From the NCBI GenBank assembly GCA_965217075.1, contig CBDCHC010000001.1, positions 62,001 to 126,000 of the forward strand: DNA of 64,000 bases, in the 5' to 3' direction. The stretch is from CBDCHC01 sp965217075 (GTDB taxonomy: Bacteria; Pseudomonadota; Gammaproteobacteria; PS1; Pseudothioglobaceae). The notes below the pieces were generated by a model that saw only the letters and a program-made list of their open reading frames with translations, did no database searches and was not told the DNA's origin. A program made the position numbers and the translations under genes. Of the stretch, positions 1 to 9,052 are shown piece by piece. Position 1 is the stretch's first letter; each line of letters opens with the position of its first letter.

Positions 1-2208
1 GTTGTTATAAACATCTAATAGCTTTAACCCAATTAAAAACTTTTGTTTTAAACTAAAAATTGTATTATAAATTTCACTATAATTAATATTTTTATCAACT
101 AAAAATGAAATATCCCTATTAGATATCTGATAACGAGAAAAACCACTATATTTTATAGTGTTTTTAATTTTAAAAACAGATAAATCTAGTTCAAATGCAA
201 AACATTTATTAAGCGACATTTTCTTTTGTATAAATGGCGATATAGTTCCTATAATACCAATCTCTTTATTATCAACTAAAATCTTAGCACTTTGTCCTTC
301 TTGCAATAATGCATGTTTGGTTGGAATAAACTGTATATTTCTATTGCCAATTAAAACGCTACAATCTTTTTTTATAGTATAAAAATTAAATTTATTATTT
401 TTAAACCAATTATTTTCATTATTTTCTGTAATAATGGCAGCTATTTTCTCTTGCTGTCCAATTTTATCATTATAATAACAAGATCCTATTTCAAAAATAC
501 GAATATTTTTGTTATTTTGATTAATATTATAAGCAGCAGTTTTAAGCAAACTAACAATAATATTACTCCGCATAACTGACATATCATTTGATATAGGATT
601 AGCAATTTTTAATTTATCATCAGTAGTAAAACTAGCTATATTATCACTAACAAAGCTATAATTTATAACTTCATTATAATTTCTATTAACTAAAATACAG
701 CGTAAATTATTTTTATCAATGCTATTATTTTTAACTAAAGTAGTATTAAATTTAAGTGTTTTAGTAGGTAAATTATCATAACCATATAAACGAGCCAACT
801 CTTCAATTATATCTATATCAAGATTAATATCAAACCTTGCGCTATTAGGTTGCACAATAATCTCTCTATCATTATTTTCTAAAATAATAAAGTTAAGTGC
901 TAATATTGTTTTTTTTATCCATTTTTTATTTAATTCAAAACCTAATATTTTTTTTATTTTATGATATTTAAGGTTAATTTTTTTTAATTTTGGTAAATAC
1001 TCTACGGCTGTATTAGTTTTAATATTTGATAACTTGCCACCACAAACTTCTATTATTAGTTCAGCGGCTCTATTTATAGCTGTCTCTGTTATATTAAAAT
1101 CTACTCCTCTTTCAAACCTTAAAGAACTTTCTGTATGTAAAGAATATTTTCTAGCTTTACCAGCAATCAATACATTATCAAAAAATGCTGCTTCTAATAA
1201 AATATTAGTAGTATTTTTTTGCACAGCACTATTTGCTGCTCCCATAATTCCAGCTACAGCTAATATATTTTTTTCATCAGCAATAATAAGAGTATCATCA
1301 TCAAGATTAATACTTTTATTATTAAGCAAAGTTATATTTTTCTCATTTTTAGCTAAACGAATAGTTACACCGCCTAATAATTTATCACTATCAAAACAAT
1401 GTAGCGGTTGCCCAAGCTCAAGCAAAACAAAATTAGTAATATCAATAATAGCTGAATTAAGTTTCTGTCCTGACTGCAATAATTTATTTGCAATCCATGC
1501 TGGAGTATTAACTGCATTATTGACTCCAGTTATCATTTGAGTTAAATATTTTGGGCAATGTTTTTTTGCAACAACATCAATATTTATATTATGTTTAAAA
1601 TACGGTATTTTTTCTAATTTAGAATTAGTATTAATGTTTTTTAATGTTATATCATAAACAACACTAAGTTCGCGTGCAATGCCTAATATAGAAAAACAAT
1701 CACCGCGATTTGGCGTAATATCAAGCTCTATAACATTATCATCTAAATTTACTTCATGACGTAAATTATTCCCAATTATAAATTTATTATTAAGCTCTAA
1801 AATACCATCATTCTTATCTATTAGATGCTTAATACCAAGCTCAGCAGCAGAACAAACCATACCAAAAGATGTAATGCCACGAATTTTTGCTTTTTTAATT
1901 TTAAAATTTTCTGTTAATTTTGCTCCAACTACTGCTACTGCAACTTTAATACCGCTACGAATATTTTTTGCACCACAAACAATTGATAAAATTTCACTGC
2001 CAATATCAATCTCACATAAACTTAATTTATCAGCATTTGGATGTTTAACACAATTAACAACATAACCAACCACCACTCCTTTAAAATCATTAGCAATTTT
2101 TTCTATATTATCTACTTCTAAACCAGAAGCAGTAAGTTTATTCGCAATATCACTATCACTTGCATCTATGTCTATCCATTCACGTAGCCAACTGCTTAAT
2201 ATTTTCAT
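1..2208 (-). CDS. pheT: Phenylalanine--tRNA ligase beta subunit, 3' end outside window
   Basis: Beta subunit of the cytoplasmic alpha2beta2 phenylalanyl-tRNA synthetase, which charges tRNA-Phe. Reading from the ATG at 2208 the protein begins MKILSSWLREWIDID, typical of PheT. I checked several hundred bases at the far end of the frame and found it open to base 1, giving 736 codons. The last visible residues (LKLLDVYNN) match the start of the final C-terminal anticodon-binding-like (FDX-ACB) domain, so only about 50-60 residues should be missing from a family length near 790. The start codon overlaps the pheS stop by four bases (ATGA), implying translational coupling so that the two subunits are made together. 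Confidence 0.95.
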   Translation of the reverse strand, partial: MKILSSWLREWIDIDASDSDIANKLTASGLEVDNIEKIANDFKGVVVGYVVNCVKHPNADKLSLCEIDIGSEILSIVCGAKNIRSGIKVAVAVVGAKLTENFKIKKAKIRGITSFGMVCSAAELGIKHLIDKNDGILELNNKFIIGNNLRHEVNLDDNVIELDITPNRGDCFSILGIARELSVVYDITLKNINTNSKLEKIPYFKHNINIDVVAKKHCPKYLTQMITGVNNAVNTPAWIANKLLQSGQKLNSAIIDITNFVLLELGQPLHCFDSDKLLGGVTIRLAKNEKNITLLNNKSINLDDDTLIIADEKNILAVAGIMGAANSAVQKNTTNILLEAAFFDNVLIAGKARKYSLHTESSLRFERGVDFNITETAINRAAELIIEVCGGKLSNIKTNTAVEYLPKLKKINLKYHKIKKILGFELNKKWIKKTILALNFIILENNDREIIVQPNSARFDINLDIDIIEELARLYGYDNLPTKTLKFNTTLVKNNSIDKNNLRCILVNRNYNEVINYSFVSDNIASFTTDDKLKIANPISNDMSVMRSNIIVSLLKTAAYNINQNNKNIRIFEIGSCYYNDKIGQQEKIAAIITENNENNWFKNNKFNFYTIKKDCSVLIGNRNIQFIPTKHALLQEGQSAKILVDNKEIGIIGTISPFIQKKMSLNKCFAFELDLSVFKIKNTIKYSGFSRYQISNRDISFLVDKNINYSEIYNTIFSLKQKFLIGLKLLDVYNN

Positions 2209-3227
2209 TGCCTAAATTGCTTTAAAAAAGATAAATTATTTTCAAAAAATAAACGCAAATCATCAATGCCATACTTAAGCATACTAAGGCGTTCAATCCC
2301 CATACCAAAAGCAAGTCCGGTATATTTCTCACTATCAACCTCAACTGCTTTAAAAACATTAGGATGCACTATACCACATCCTAAAACTTCAAGCCAACCA
2401 GTATTAGAGCATACTCTACAACCACGCCCATTACACATTACACAAGATATATCAAGCTCTGCTGATGGCTCAGTAAAAGGAAAATATGAAGGACGAAAAC
2501 GAATTTTTAATTTATTATTAGCAAAAAATACATGTACAAAATCAATCAATAAACCTTTTAATTCAGCAAAATTAACGTCTTTATCTACTACTAAACCTTC
2601 TATTTGATGAAACATAGGACTATGGGTTATGTCATAATCACAACGATATACTTTACCAGGAGCTATAATACGAATAGGGGCTTTCTTATCCTGCATAGTT
2701 CTTATTTGTACAGAAGATGTATGAGTTCTAAGTACTTTATTGTCAGCAAAATAAAAAGTATCATGCATAGCTCTTGCTGGATGGTGCGCAGGGATATTAA
2801 GTGCACTAAAATTATGAAAATCATCTTCAATTTCTGGGCCAAAAACAATATTAAAACCAACTGCAGAAAATATATCTTCAATTTCCTTTAGTGTTTGAGT
2901 AACTGGATGCAGCGTACCAAAGCTATTGTCTTCAACTGGTAAAGTTATATCTATTTTTTCTTTAATTAGTTTTTCTTTAATATTTAACTCTAATAACTGC
3001 TGCTGTTTTTGTTTTATTAGTTGTTGTAGCTGTTGTTTAGCTTTATTTATTTTTACTCCTGCTTGTGGACGTTTTAAAGCATCTAACTTACCAAGAGTTT
3101 TTAAAATAAGAGTCAACTCACCAGACTTACCTAAAAATTTTATTCTAAGTTGCTCCAAACCTGCTAAAGTAGAAATATTATTTATATTATTAATTGCAGA
3201 TTTTAATATTGCGTCTAACTCTAACAT
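2205..3227 (-). CDS. pheS: Phenylalanine--tRNA ligase alpha subunit
   Basis: Catalytic alpha subunit of phenylalanyl-tRNA synthetase, a class II enzyme. The 340-residue length fits the family (about 330-350). An N-terminal coiled coil that binds tRNA (about residues 1-90) is followed by the catalytic core. Motif 2 is visible as FHQIEGLVVD and motif 3 as GMGIERL near residue 308. A cysteine cluster CVMCNGRGCRVC (about 262-273) lies before motif 3; it resembles a zinc-knuckle insertion seen in some PheS proteins. The gene is 20 bases downstream of rplT and overlaps pheT, in the infC-rpmI-rplT-pheST order known from E. coli. Confidence 0.97.
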   Translation of the reverse strand: MLELDAILKSAINNINNISTLAGLEQLRIKFLGKSGELTLILKTLGKLDALKRPQAGVKINKAKQQLQQLIKQKQQQLLELNIKEKLIKEKIDITLPVEDNSFGTLHPVTQTLKEIEDIFSAVGFNIVFGPEIEDDFHNFSALNIPAHHPARAMHDTFYFADNKVLRTHTSSVQIRTMQDKKAPIRIIAPGKVYRCDYDITHSPMFHQIEGLVVDKDVNFAELKGLLIDFVHVFFANNKLKIRFRPSYFPFTEPSAELDISCVMCNGRGCRVCSNTGWLEVLGCGIVHPNVFKAVEVDSEKYTGLAFGMGIERLSMLKYGIDDLRLFFENNLSFLKQFRQ

Positions 3228-3247
3228 TAACTAACTAATATATTGTC

Positions 3248-3607
3248 TTAAATATCTAAGGCTGCTTTTGCTTTTTGCACAATTTTAGCAAAACCATCCT
3301 TATCAAAAACCGCAATATCAGCTAATACCTTTCTGTCAATTTTAATGCTAGCCTTATTTAAACCATTTATAAGTTTAGAATAGCTAATATCATTATTTCT
3401 AGCTTCAGCATTGATACGTACAATCCAAAGCTGACGAAACTGACGACGACGCTGTCTTCTATCACGATAAGCATATTGTTCTGCTTTTATTACTGCTTGT
3501 TTAGCAACTCTATATACTTTTGATCTATCGCCATAATAACCTTTAGCTTTTTTTAATATTTTTTTATGCTTCGCTTTTGCTTGCACTCCTCTACTTACTC
3601 TTGCCAT
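3248..3607 (-). CDS. rplT: 50S ribosomal protein L20
   Basis: Large-subunit ribosomal protein that binds 23S rRNA early in 50S assembly. The 119 residues match the family length. The N-terminus MARVSRGVQAKAKHKK and the segment AYRDRRQRRRQFRQLWI are hallmark L20 sequences. The start is supported by a good Shine-Dalgarno AGGAG seven bases before the ATG. In E. coli L20 represses translation of its own rpmI-rplT operon; the same gene order exists here, but the leader is too short for me to identify a repressor-binding pseudoknot. Confidence 0.98.
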   Translation of the reverse strand: MARVSRGVQAKAKHKKILKKAKGYYGDRSKVYRVAKQAVIKAEQYAYRDRRQRRRQFRQLWIVRINAEARNNDISYSKLINGLNKASIKIDRKVLADIAVFDKDGFAKIVQKAKAALDI

Positions 3608-3621
3608 ATCATTTCTCCTAA

Positions 3622-3819
3622 TTAACTATAAGGTAACATTTTTTTTACCATTGGAACATCTACTTTCTCAACACTATCTGGTGCACGTAGTGATCTTTTT
3701 CTACCACTTGATTTTTTAGTTAGAATATGACGCAAGTGTGACTGCTTACATTTATAACCGCCTGATGCTGTTTTTTTAAATCTTTTAGCAGCTCCTCTAT
3801 TAGTTTTCATTTTTGGCAT
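3622..3819 (-). CDS. rpmI: 50S ribosomal protein L35
   Basis: Small basic large-subunit protein, 65 residues as expected. It starts MPKMKTNRGAAKRFKKTASG, the standard L35 N-terminus. AAAGGAG lies six bases before the ATG, one of the strongest ribosome-binding sites in this window. It lies between infC (17-base gap) and rplT (14-base gap) in the conserved infC-rpmI-rplT order, so the three products are almost certainly made from one message. Confidence 0.98.
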   Translation of the reverse strand: MPKMKTNRGAAKRFKKTASGGYKCKQSHLRHILTKKSSGRKRSLRAPDSVEKVDVPMVKKMLPYS

Positions 3820-3836
3820 AATTTCTCCTTTTATAA

Positions 3837-4358
3837 TTATTTTTTCTTTGACAGAGGTGACAGCATCATGCCTAGCTGACGACCTTCTAATTTTGCCATA
3901 GACTCAACTACAGCAAATTCTTTTACATCCTCCTCAATTCTTTTTAACATTTGCATACCAATTTCTTTATGCTGCATTTCTCTACCACGAAACCAAATAT
4001 TAATTTTAACTTTATGCCCATTATCTAAAAATTTCATTAAATTTTTAAATTTAATTTGATAATCACCTTCATCAGTTCCAGGACGATATTTTATAGTTTT
4101 TAATTGAGCTTTTTTTTGTTTTTTCTTAGCATCATTTTTTTGTTTTTTAATCCCATATAGATACTTACCAAAATCCATAATTTTACAAACTGGGTAATTA
4201 GCATTTGGCGATATTTCTACTAAATCTAATTTAGCATCTTTGGCTGCTTTTGTTGCCTCATTAAGAGCAACTATACCAACCTGATCACCATTTTCTTTAA
4301 TTAATCTCACTCTGCTAGCTTTAATATCACTATTAATTTGAATTTTATTTTTACTAAT
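3837..4358 (-). CDS. infC: Translation initiation factor IF-3 with an AUU start codon
   Basis: IF-3 prevents premature 30S-50S joining and proofreads the start codon and initiator tRNA. The core motifs DLVEISPNA, PVCKIMDFGKYLY, RPGTDEGDYQ and FRGREM are all present. The first ATG/GTG-type start in frame is a GTG at 4310, which is in fact the conserved internal Val of the VRLI motif and would remove the family's N-terminal residues. Upstream the frame stays open and encodes ISKNKIQINSDIKASR, which aligns with the usual NRINEEIRVREVRLI region. An ATT at 4358 with AGGAG five bases before it is therefore the best start, giving 173 residues. An AUU start is the known basis of infC autoregulation in E. 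coli. The stop of thrS lies in the ribosome-binding site. Confidence 0.93.
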   Translation of the reverse strand: MSKNKIQINSDIKASRVRLIKENGDQVGIVALNEATKAAKDAKLDLVEISPNANYPVCKIMDFGKYLYGIKKQKNDAKKKQKKAQLKTIKYRPGTDEGDYQIKFKNLMKFLDNGHKVKINIWFRGREMQHKEIGMQMLKRIEEDVKEFAVVESMAKLEGRQLGMMLSPLSKKK

Positions 4359-4368
4359 TTCTACTCCT
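4356..4368 (-). promoter_or_regulatory. infC ribosome-binding site and AUU start
   Basis: On the minus strand AGGAG (4368-4364) is followed by five bases and ATT (4358-4356). No ATG, GTG or TTG lies in frame between the upstream stop codon and the conserved IF-3 N-terminus. By analogy with E. coli, use of the discriminated AUU codon would let IF-3 lower its own synthesis when abundant. Confidence 0.85.
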
Positions 4369-6259
4369 ATTTATTTTTTATCAAAGCAACAAAATCACCA
4401 ACAGACATTTGATCTAAATTCTTACCATTTCTATCTCTAACAGTAATTTTATTATTCTCAACTTCATTATCGCCAATAATTATTATATAAGGATAACGCT
4501 TGACAGAATGTTCCCGTATTTTAAAGCCTATTTTCTCATTACGCAAGTCAGAAAATACTCTTATCCCAGATTCTTTTAATTTTTTTTCAATTTTTAAGAC
4601 AAAATCTTGTTGTTTTTGTGAAATATTTAAAATTACTGCTTGAGTTGGCGCTAACCATATTGGATAAGACCCAGCATAATGTTCTATTAATATACCAATA
4701 AAACGCTCTAAAGAACCAATAATAGCGCGGTGTAACATTACAGGAACCTGTTTGGTTCCATCTTCTGCAATATACTTAGCCCCTAAACGTTCTGGCATAG
4801 AAAAATCAACTTGCAAAGTGCCGCATTGCCATTGTCTTTCTAAGCAATCTTCTAATATAAATTCAATTTTAGGCCCATAAAAAGCTCCTTCTCCCTGTTG
4901 TAACTGCCAATTTATTTTTTTAATATTTAAAATATCTTCTAATGCTTGCTCTGCTTCATCCCATATTTCATCGCTACCTACTCTTTTATCTGGTCTAGTA
5001 GATAATTTTATACTTATATTATTAAAGCCAAAATGTTTATATACAGAAAAAGTTAAATCAATAAATTTACTAACTTCATCTGCTATTTGTTCTTTAGTAC
5101 AAAAAATATGCCCATCATCTTGGGTAAAATTTCTTACACGCATAATACCATGCAAAGTACCAGATGGTTCGTTACGATGGCAACTACCAAATTCACAAAT
5201 TCTAAATGGCAAATCTCTATAAGATTTTAAACCTTGATTATAAATCTGTATATGTGCTGGGCAATTCATAGGTTTTACAGCATATTGACGATTTTCACTA
5301 TTAGTTACAAACATATGATCAGAAAATTTATCCCAATGACCAGATTTTTCCCATAGACTTCTATCAATTAATTGCGGTGTTTTTACTTCTTTATAATTAT
5401 TATTATAAAAAATATTACGCATATAGCTTTCAATAATTTGATACATAACAAAACCCTGTTCGTGCCAAAAAATCATGCCTGGGGCTTCTTCTTGTTGATG
5501 AAATAAATTTTGTGTTTTTGCTATAACTCTATGATCTCTTTTTTTTGCTTCTGCAATTTTAATTAAATAATTTTTTAATTCTTCTTTAGTAGTAAAAGCA
5601 ACACCATAAATTCTTTGCAGCATTTCATTATTACTATCACCTCGCCAATAAGCACCAGCTAATTTTGTTAATTTAAATGCTTTAATTTTAGCTGTTGACG
5701 ATAAATGAGGGCCGCGACATAAATCAATAAAATCACCTTGTTTGTATAAAGATAATTTTTCATTTTCTGCAATTGATTTAATAATCTCAACCTTATAATT
5801 CTCACCCATATCAGTAAAAAGACTAACTGCCTCATTACGAGACATTGTAACTCTGCTTATAGTTAGGTTTTCTTTAATTAAAGCTTGCATTTTTTGTTCA
5901 ATTTTTAATAAATCTTTATCAGAAAAACCTGCTTTATAGGCAAAATCATAATAAAAACCATCTTTAATAACAGGACCAATGCTAATTTGTGTTGTTGGGA
6001 ATAATTCTTTTACTGCTTGTGCTAATAAATGAGCGCAAGAATGTCTTATTACTTCTAATGCCTCTTGATCTTTAGTGGTAATAATTTGTAAATTACAATT
6101 TTTATTAATAATATACGAACTATCTACCAATTTATTATCAACTTTAGCGCAAATAATACTTTTAGCTAAACTATTACTAATAGATTTAGCAACAAATACA
6201 ACGCTAACAGCTGTATCAAATATTTTATTACTACCATCTGGTAGAACAATTGTTAACAA
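4367..6259 (-). CDS. thrS: Threonine--tRNA ligase
   Basis: Class II aminoacyl-tRNA synthetase charging tRNA-Thr in the cytoplasm; 630 residues against about 640 in E. coli. Domains in order: an N-terminal TGS domain (about 1-60), the editing domain with HSCAHLLAQAV near residue 73 that deacylates Ser-tRNA-Thr, the catalytic core with the zinc ligand region NCPAHIQIY and GTLHGIMRVRNFTQDDGH, motif 3 near HRAIIGSLERF, and the C-terminal anticodon-binding domain. The start is TTG at 6259: an in-frame stop lies two codons upstream, and GGATAAGG just before it is a plausible ribosome-binding site. A 64-base gap separates it from rbfA; its TAG stop lies within the infC ribosome-binding site, coupling the two genes. 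Confidence 0.97.
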   Translation of the reverse strand: MLTIVLPDGSNKIFDTAVSVVFVAKSISNSLAKSIICAKVDNKLVDSSYIINKNCNLQIITTKDQEALEVIRHSCAHLLAQAVKELFPTTQISIGPVIKDGFYYDFAYKAGFSDKDLLKIEQKMQALIKENLTISRVTMSRNEAVSLFTDMGENYKVEIIKSIAENEKLSLYKQGDFIDLCRGPHLSSTAKIKAFKLTKLAGAYWRGDSNNEMLQRIYGVAFTTKEELKNYLIKIAEAKKRDHRVIAKTQNLFHQQEEAPGMIFWHEQGFVMYQIIESYMRNIFYNNNYKEVKTPQLIDRSLWEKSGHWDKFSDHMFVTNSENRQYAVKPMNCPAHIQIYNQGLKSYRDLPFRICEFGSCHRNEPSGTLHGIMRVRNFTQDDGHIFCTKEQIADEVSKFIDLTFSVYKHFGFNNISIKLSTRPDKRVGSDEIWDEAEQALEDILNIKKINWQLQQGEGAFYGPKIEFILEDCLERQWQCGTLQVDFSMPERLGAKYIAEDGTKQVPVMLHRAIIGSLERFIGILIEHYAGSYPIWLAPTQAVILNISQKQQDFVLKIEKKLKESGIRVFSDLRNEKIGFKIREHSVKRYPYIIIIGDNEVENNKITVRDRNGKNLDQMSVGDFVALIKNK

Positions 6260-6323
6260 ACCTTATCCTGTAATTTAAAAACTAAGTATTTTAATGTATT
6301 TAATATATTCATTTAACAGCATA

Positions 6324-6662
6324 TTACAACTTAGCTAATAAATTATCAATTCTATACGCGCTATTTTGTACATCATCATATTTAAATTGTAATAGTGGTG
6401 TGTATCTTAACTTAAGATTTGCTGCTAATTCTTTACGCAAAAAACTACTTGCATGGTCAAGCAGTTTTTTTATCTTATTTTTTTTTTGTTTATCAATGCT
6501 AAAAAAAACCAAACTAGAAGAAAGATTTTGATTAGTTATTACTTCTGTTATTTTAATACTTTGCAGTCTAGGGTCGTTTAATTTTGAGTTAATTAATATA
6601 GTTAATTCACGAAAAATTAACTCATTAACTCTTTGTACCCTAAAGCTACTTTTTTCTATCAT
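6324..6662 (-). CDS. rbfA: 30S ribosome-binding factor RbfA
   Basis: Late 30S maturation factor that binds near the 5' helix of 16S rRNA. The 112 residues form the single KH-like domain of the family; RVQRVNELIFRELTILI at the N-terminus and LRYTPLLQFKYDD near the C-terminus are typical. The ATG overlaps the infB stop (ATGA), and infB-rbfA adjacency is conserved widely. E. coli RbfA has about 20 more C-terminal residues; the shorter tail here is common. The usual next gene, truB, is absent and thrS follows instead. Confidence 0.95.
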   Translation of the reverse strand: MIEKSSFRVQRVNELIFRELTILINSKLNDPRLQSIKITEVITNQNLSSSLVFFSIDKQKKNKIKKLLDHASSFLRKELAANLKLRYTPLLQFKYDDVQNSAYRIDNLLAKL

Positions 6663-9043
6663 AATGTTTTTGCAGTTTCAATGCGCTCAAACACCTCAAT
6701 TTGGTCACCAGCCTTTACATCAGTATAATTTAATACTGCTATACCACATTCTGTGCCTGATTTTACCTCAGCCACATTGTCTTTAAAACGCTTAAGAGAC
6801 TCTAACTCTCCCTCATAAATTACAATATTATTGCGTAATACGCGAATAGGACTATCTTTACGCACCACTCCTTGAGTTACAATACAACCAGCAACATCAC
6901 CAAATTTTTGTGATTTAAAAATATCTTTTACATTTGCTATACCTATAATTTTTTCACTTAATTCTGGCTTCAAATAACCACTCATAAGTGCTTTAACATC
7001 ATCAATTAAATTATAAATAATACTATAATATTCTATTTTTACTGCTAAAGTTAATGCTTCTTTTTTTGCCATACTATCAGCACGTACATTAAAGCCAAAA
7101 ATAATAGCATCTGCTGTTTGTGCCATAACAACATCAGTGCTATTTATAGCTCCAACTCCAGATGCTATTATTTTTACTTTAACTTCATCATTAGACAACT
7201 CTTCAAGTGCATCATTTAAAGCGCCAATAGAGCCATATACATCTGCTTTAATCATAATATTGATAATGGTTACATCACTATTCTCCATCTTCTTAAGAAA
7301 ATTCTCCATTTTCTCTGATTGTTGTTTTTGTAATAATTTTTCTCTTGCTTGAGTGCGCCTAAATTCTACCACTCCACGTGCTTTTCTTTCGCTATCTACT
7401 ACAACTACATTTTCTCCAGCAACAGGTACTCCAGATAGACCAAGTACTTCTACTGGCATAGATGGTAATGCTTGTTTAATGCTATTACCACCGCTATCAA
7501 TAATTTTTTTAACCTTACCATATTCTAGTCCAGCTACAATAATATCGCCTTTTTTAAGAGAACCGTCTTGAATAAGAATATTAGCAATTTTACCTATACC
7601 TTTATCTATTCTTGCTTCAAGCACTACTCCTTCAGCTGGAACCTCTATCTCTGCTCTTAATTCTAACATTTCTGCTGTAAGACTAATATTATCTAACAAA
7701 TCATCAATTCCTGCTCCAGTTTTAGCAGATACAGGGGAAATAATAACATCTCCCCCCCAATCCTCAGCAATCACATCATGGTTTGATAACATTTGTTTAA
7801 CTTTATCAATTTCTATGCCTTCTTTATCTATTTTATTAATAGCTACTATAATTGGCACTTGTGCTTCTTTAGCATATTTAATTGATTGAATAGTTTGTGG
7901 CATAACTCCATCATCAGCAGCCACAACTAATATTACAATGTCAGTTGCCAGCACTCCTCTTTTACGCATTTTAGAAAAAGCGGCATGCCCTGGTGTATCA
8001 ATAAAAGTAATTACTCCAGTATTAGATTTAACTTGATAAGCGCCTATATGTTGAGTAATTCCACCCGCTTCTGCATTAGTTACTTTTGTACTACGAATAT
8101 AATCAAGTAAAGAAGTTTTACCGTGATCAACATGCCCCATAATAGTTACAATTGGTGCTCGAATCTCACCTATATTTTTATCTTTTTTACGCACTAAACT
8201 ATCTTCTATAGTTTTAGTTTTATTTATTATAGCTGTATGTCCCATCTCTTCTACTACCAACACTGCTGTATCTTGATCTATAGTATCATTTATAGTAGCC
8301 ATAACACCCATACTCATCATAACTTTTAATACCTCACTAACTTTTATTGTCATCTTAAGAGCTAAGTCAGCTACTTTTATCATTTTTGGTATCTCTACTT
8401 CTCTTGTTATTTTATCAACAGGTTTAATAAAGGCATGTTGTTGCTCTTCGCGTAATTTTTGTGATAATTTTGTTTTATCTCTTTTTTTAAGTTTATGTTT
8501 AGTTTTGTTTGAAAATTTATTGGTAGTATTTTTAACAGAAAACGCTTTTTTGTAATCCTTTTTTGCTGTATATTGCGGCTTCTTAGTATCTTTATTATTT
8601 TTCTTCTCTACAGCTTTTTTATCATTAACATTAGCTGTATTTTCATTTTTTTTTGTTGCTTTTTCTGCTGTTATTTTTTTAAATAACTCTTTACGCTCTT
8701 GCTCTTGTTTTTGCTCTTGCTGAGTTTTTCTGTGTCCTTCATCTAATGCATATTTAGCTCTCTCTGCTTCTTGACTAGTAATATGCACACTATTTGCCGT
8801 GCGTTTAACTTTAACTTTAACTTTAACGCCATACTCTGCAGCTTTATTTTCACTCGGCTTAATATTAAGATTTATTGCTGCTGATTTTTTATTACTAATA
8901 CTTTGCATTAATAATTTTCTTTCTTCTACAGATATCTCTGAAGTATTTTTTTTACTATTAATACCTGCAGATGATAATAACACAATTACTTCATCTGTAG
9001 TTCTTTTTAATAATTTAGCTAAACTTTCTACTGTGTGTGCCAT
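6659..9043 (-). CDS. infB: Translation initiation factor IF-2
   Basis: GTPase that brings fMet-tRNA to the 30S subunit and promotes subunit joining. Layout over 794 residues: a first IF2-N domain (1-50), a long charged Lys/Glu/Gln linker (50-215) with a VKVKVKVK run at 73-80, a second IF2-N domain (about 216-270), the GTPase domain with GHVDHGKT (303-310), DTPGH (349-353) and NKID (403-406), then domains II-IV binding initiator tRNA. E. coli IF-2 alpha is 890 residues; the difference is mostly in the linker. There is no clear Shine-Dalgarno sequence upstream of the ATG. nusA lies nine bases upstream and rbfA overlaps downstream. Confidence 0.98.
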   Translation of the reverse strand: MAHTVESLAKLLKRTTDEVIVLLSSAGINSKKNTSEISVEERKLLMQSISNKKSAAINLNIKPSENKAAEYGVKVKVKVKRTANSVHITSQEAERAKYALDEGHRKTQQEQKQEQERKELFKKITAEKATKKNENTANVNDKKAVEKKNNKDTKKPQYTAKKDYKKAFSVKNTTNKFSNKTKHKLKKRDKTKLSQKLREEQQHAFIKPVDKITREVEIPKMIKVADLALKMTIKVSEVLKVMMSMGVMATINDTIDQDTAVLVVEEMGHTAIINKTKTIEDSLVRKKDKNIGEIRAPIVTIMGHVDHGKTSLLDYIRSTKVTNAEAGGITQHIGAYQVKSNTGVITFIDTPGHAAFSKMRKRGVLATDIVILVVAADDGVMPQTIQSIKYAKEAQVPIIVAINKIDKEGIEIDKVKQMLSNHDVIAEDWGGDVIISPVSAKTGAGIDDLLDNISLTAEMLELRAEIEVPAEGVVLEARIDKGIGKIANILIQDGSLKKGDIIVAGLEYGKVKKIIDSGGNSIKQALPSMPVEVLGLSGVPVAGENVVVVDSERKARGVVEFRRTQAREKLLQKQQSEKMENFLKKMENSDVTIINIMIKADVYGSIGALNDALEELSNDEVKVKIIASGVGAINSTDVVMAQTADAIIFGFNVRADSMAKKEALTLAVKIEYYSIIYNLIDDVKALMSGYLKPELSEKIIGIANVKDIFKSQKFGDVAGCIVTQGVVRKDSPIRVLRNNIVIYEGELESLKRFKDNVAEVKSGTECGIAVLNYTDVKAGDQIEVFERIETAKTL
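8804..8827. repeat. Hexanucleotide tandem repeat inside infB
   Basis: Four perfect copies of TTTAAC on the plus strand (GTTAAA on the coding strand) encode a Val-Lys run at residues 73-80 of IF-2. The repeat unit is a multiple of three, so changes in copy number would lengthen or shorten the linker without a frameshift. Confidence 0.85.
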
Positions 9044-9052
9044 ATTTATTTA

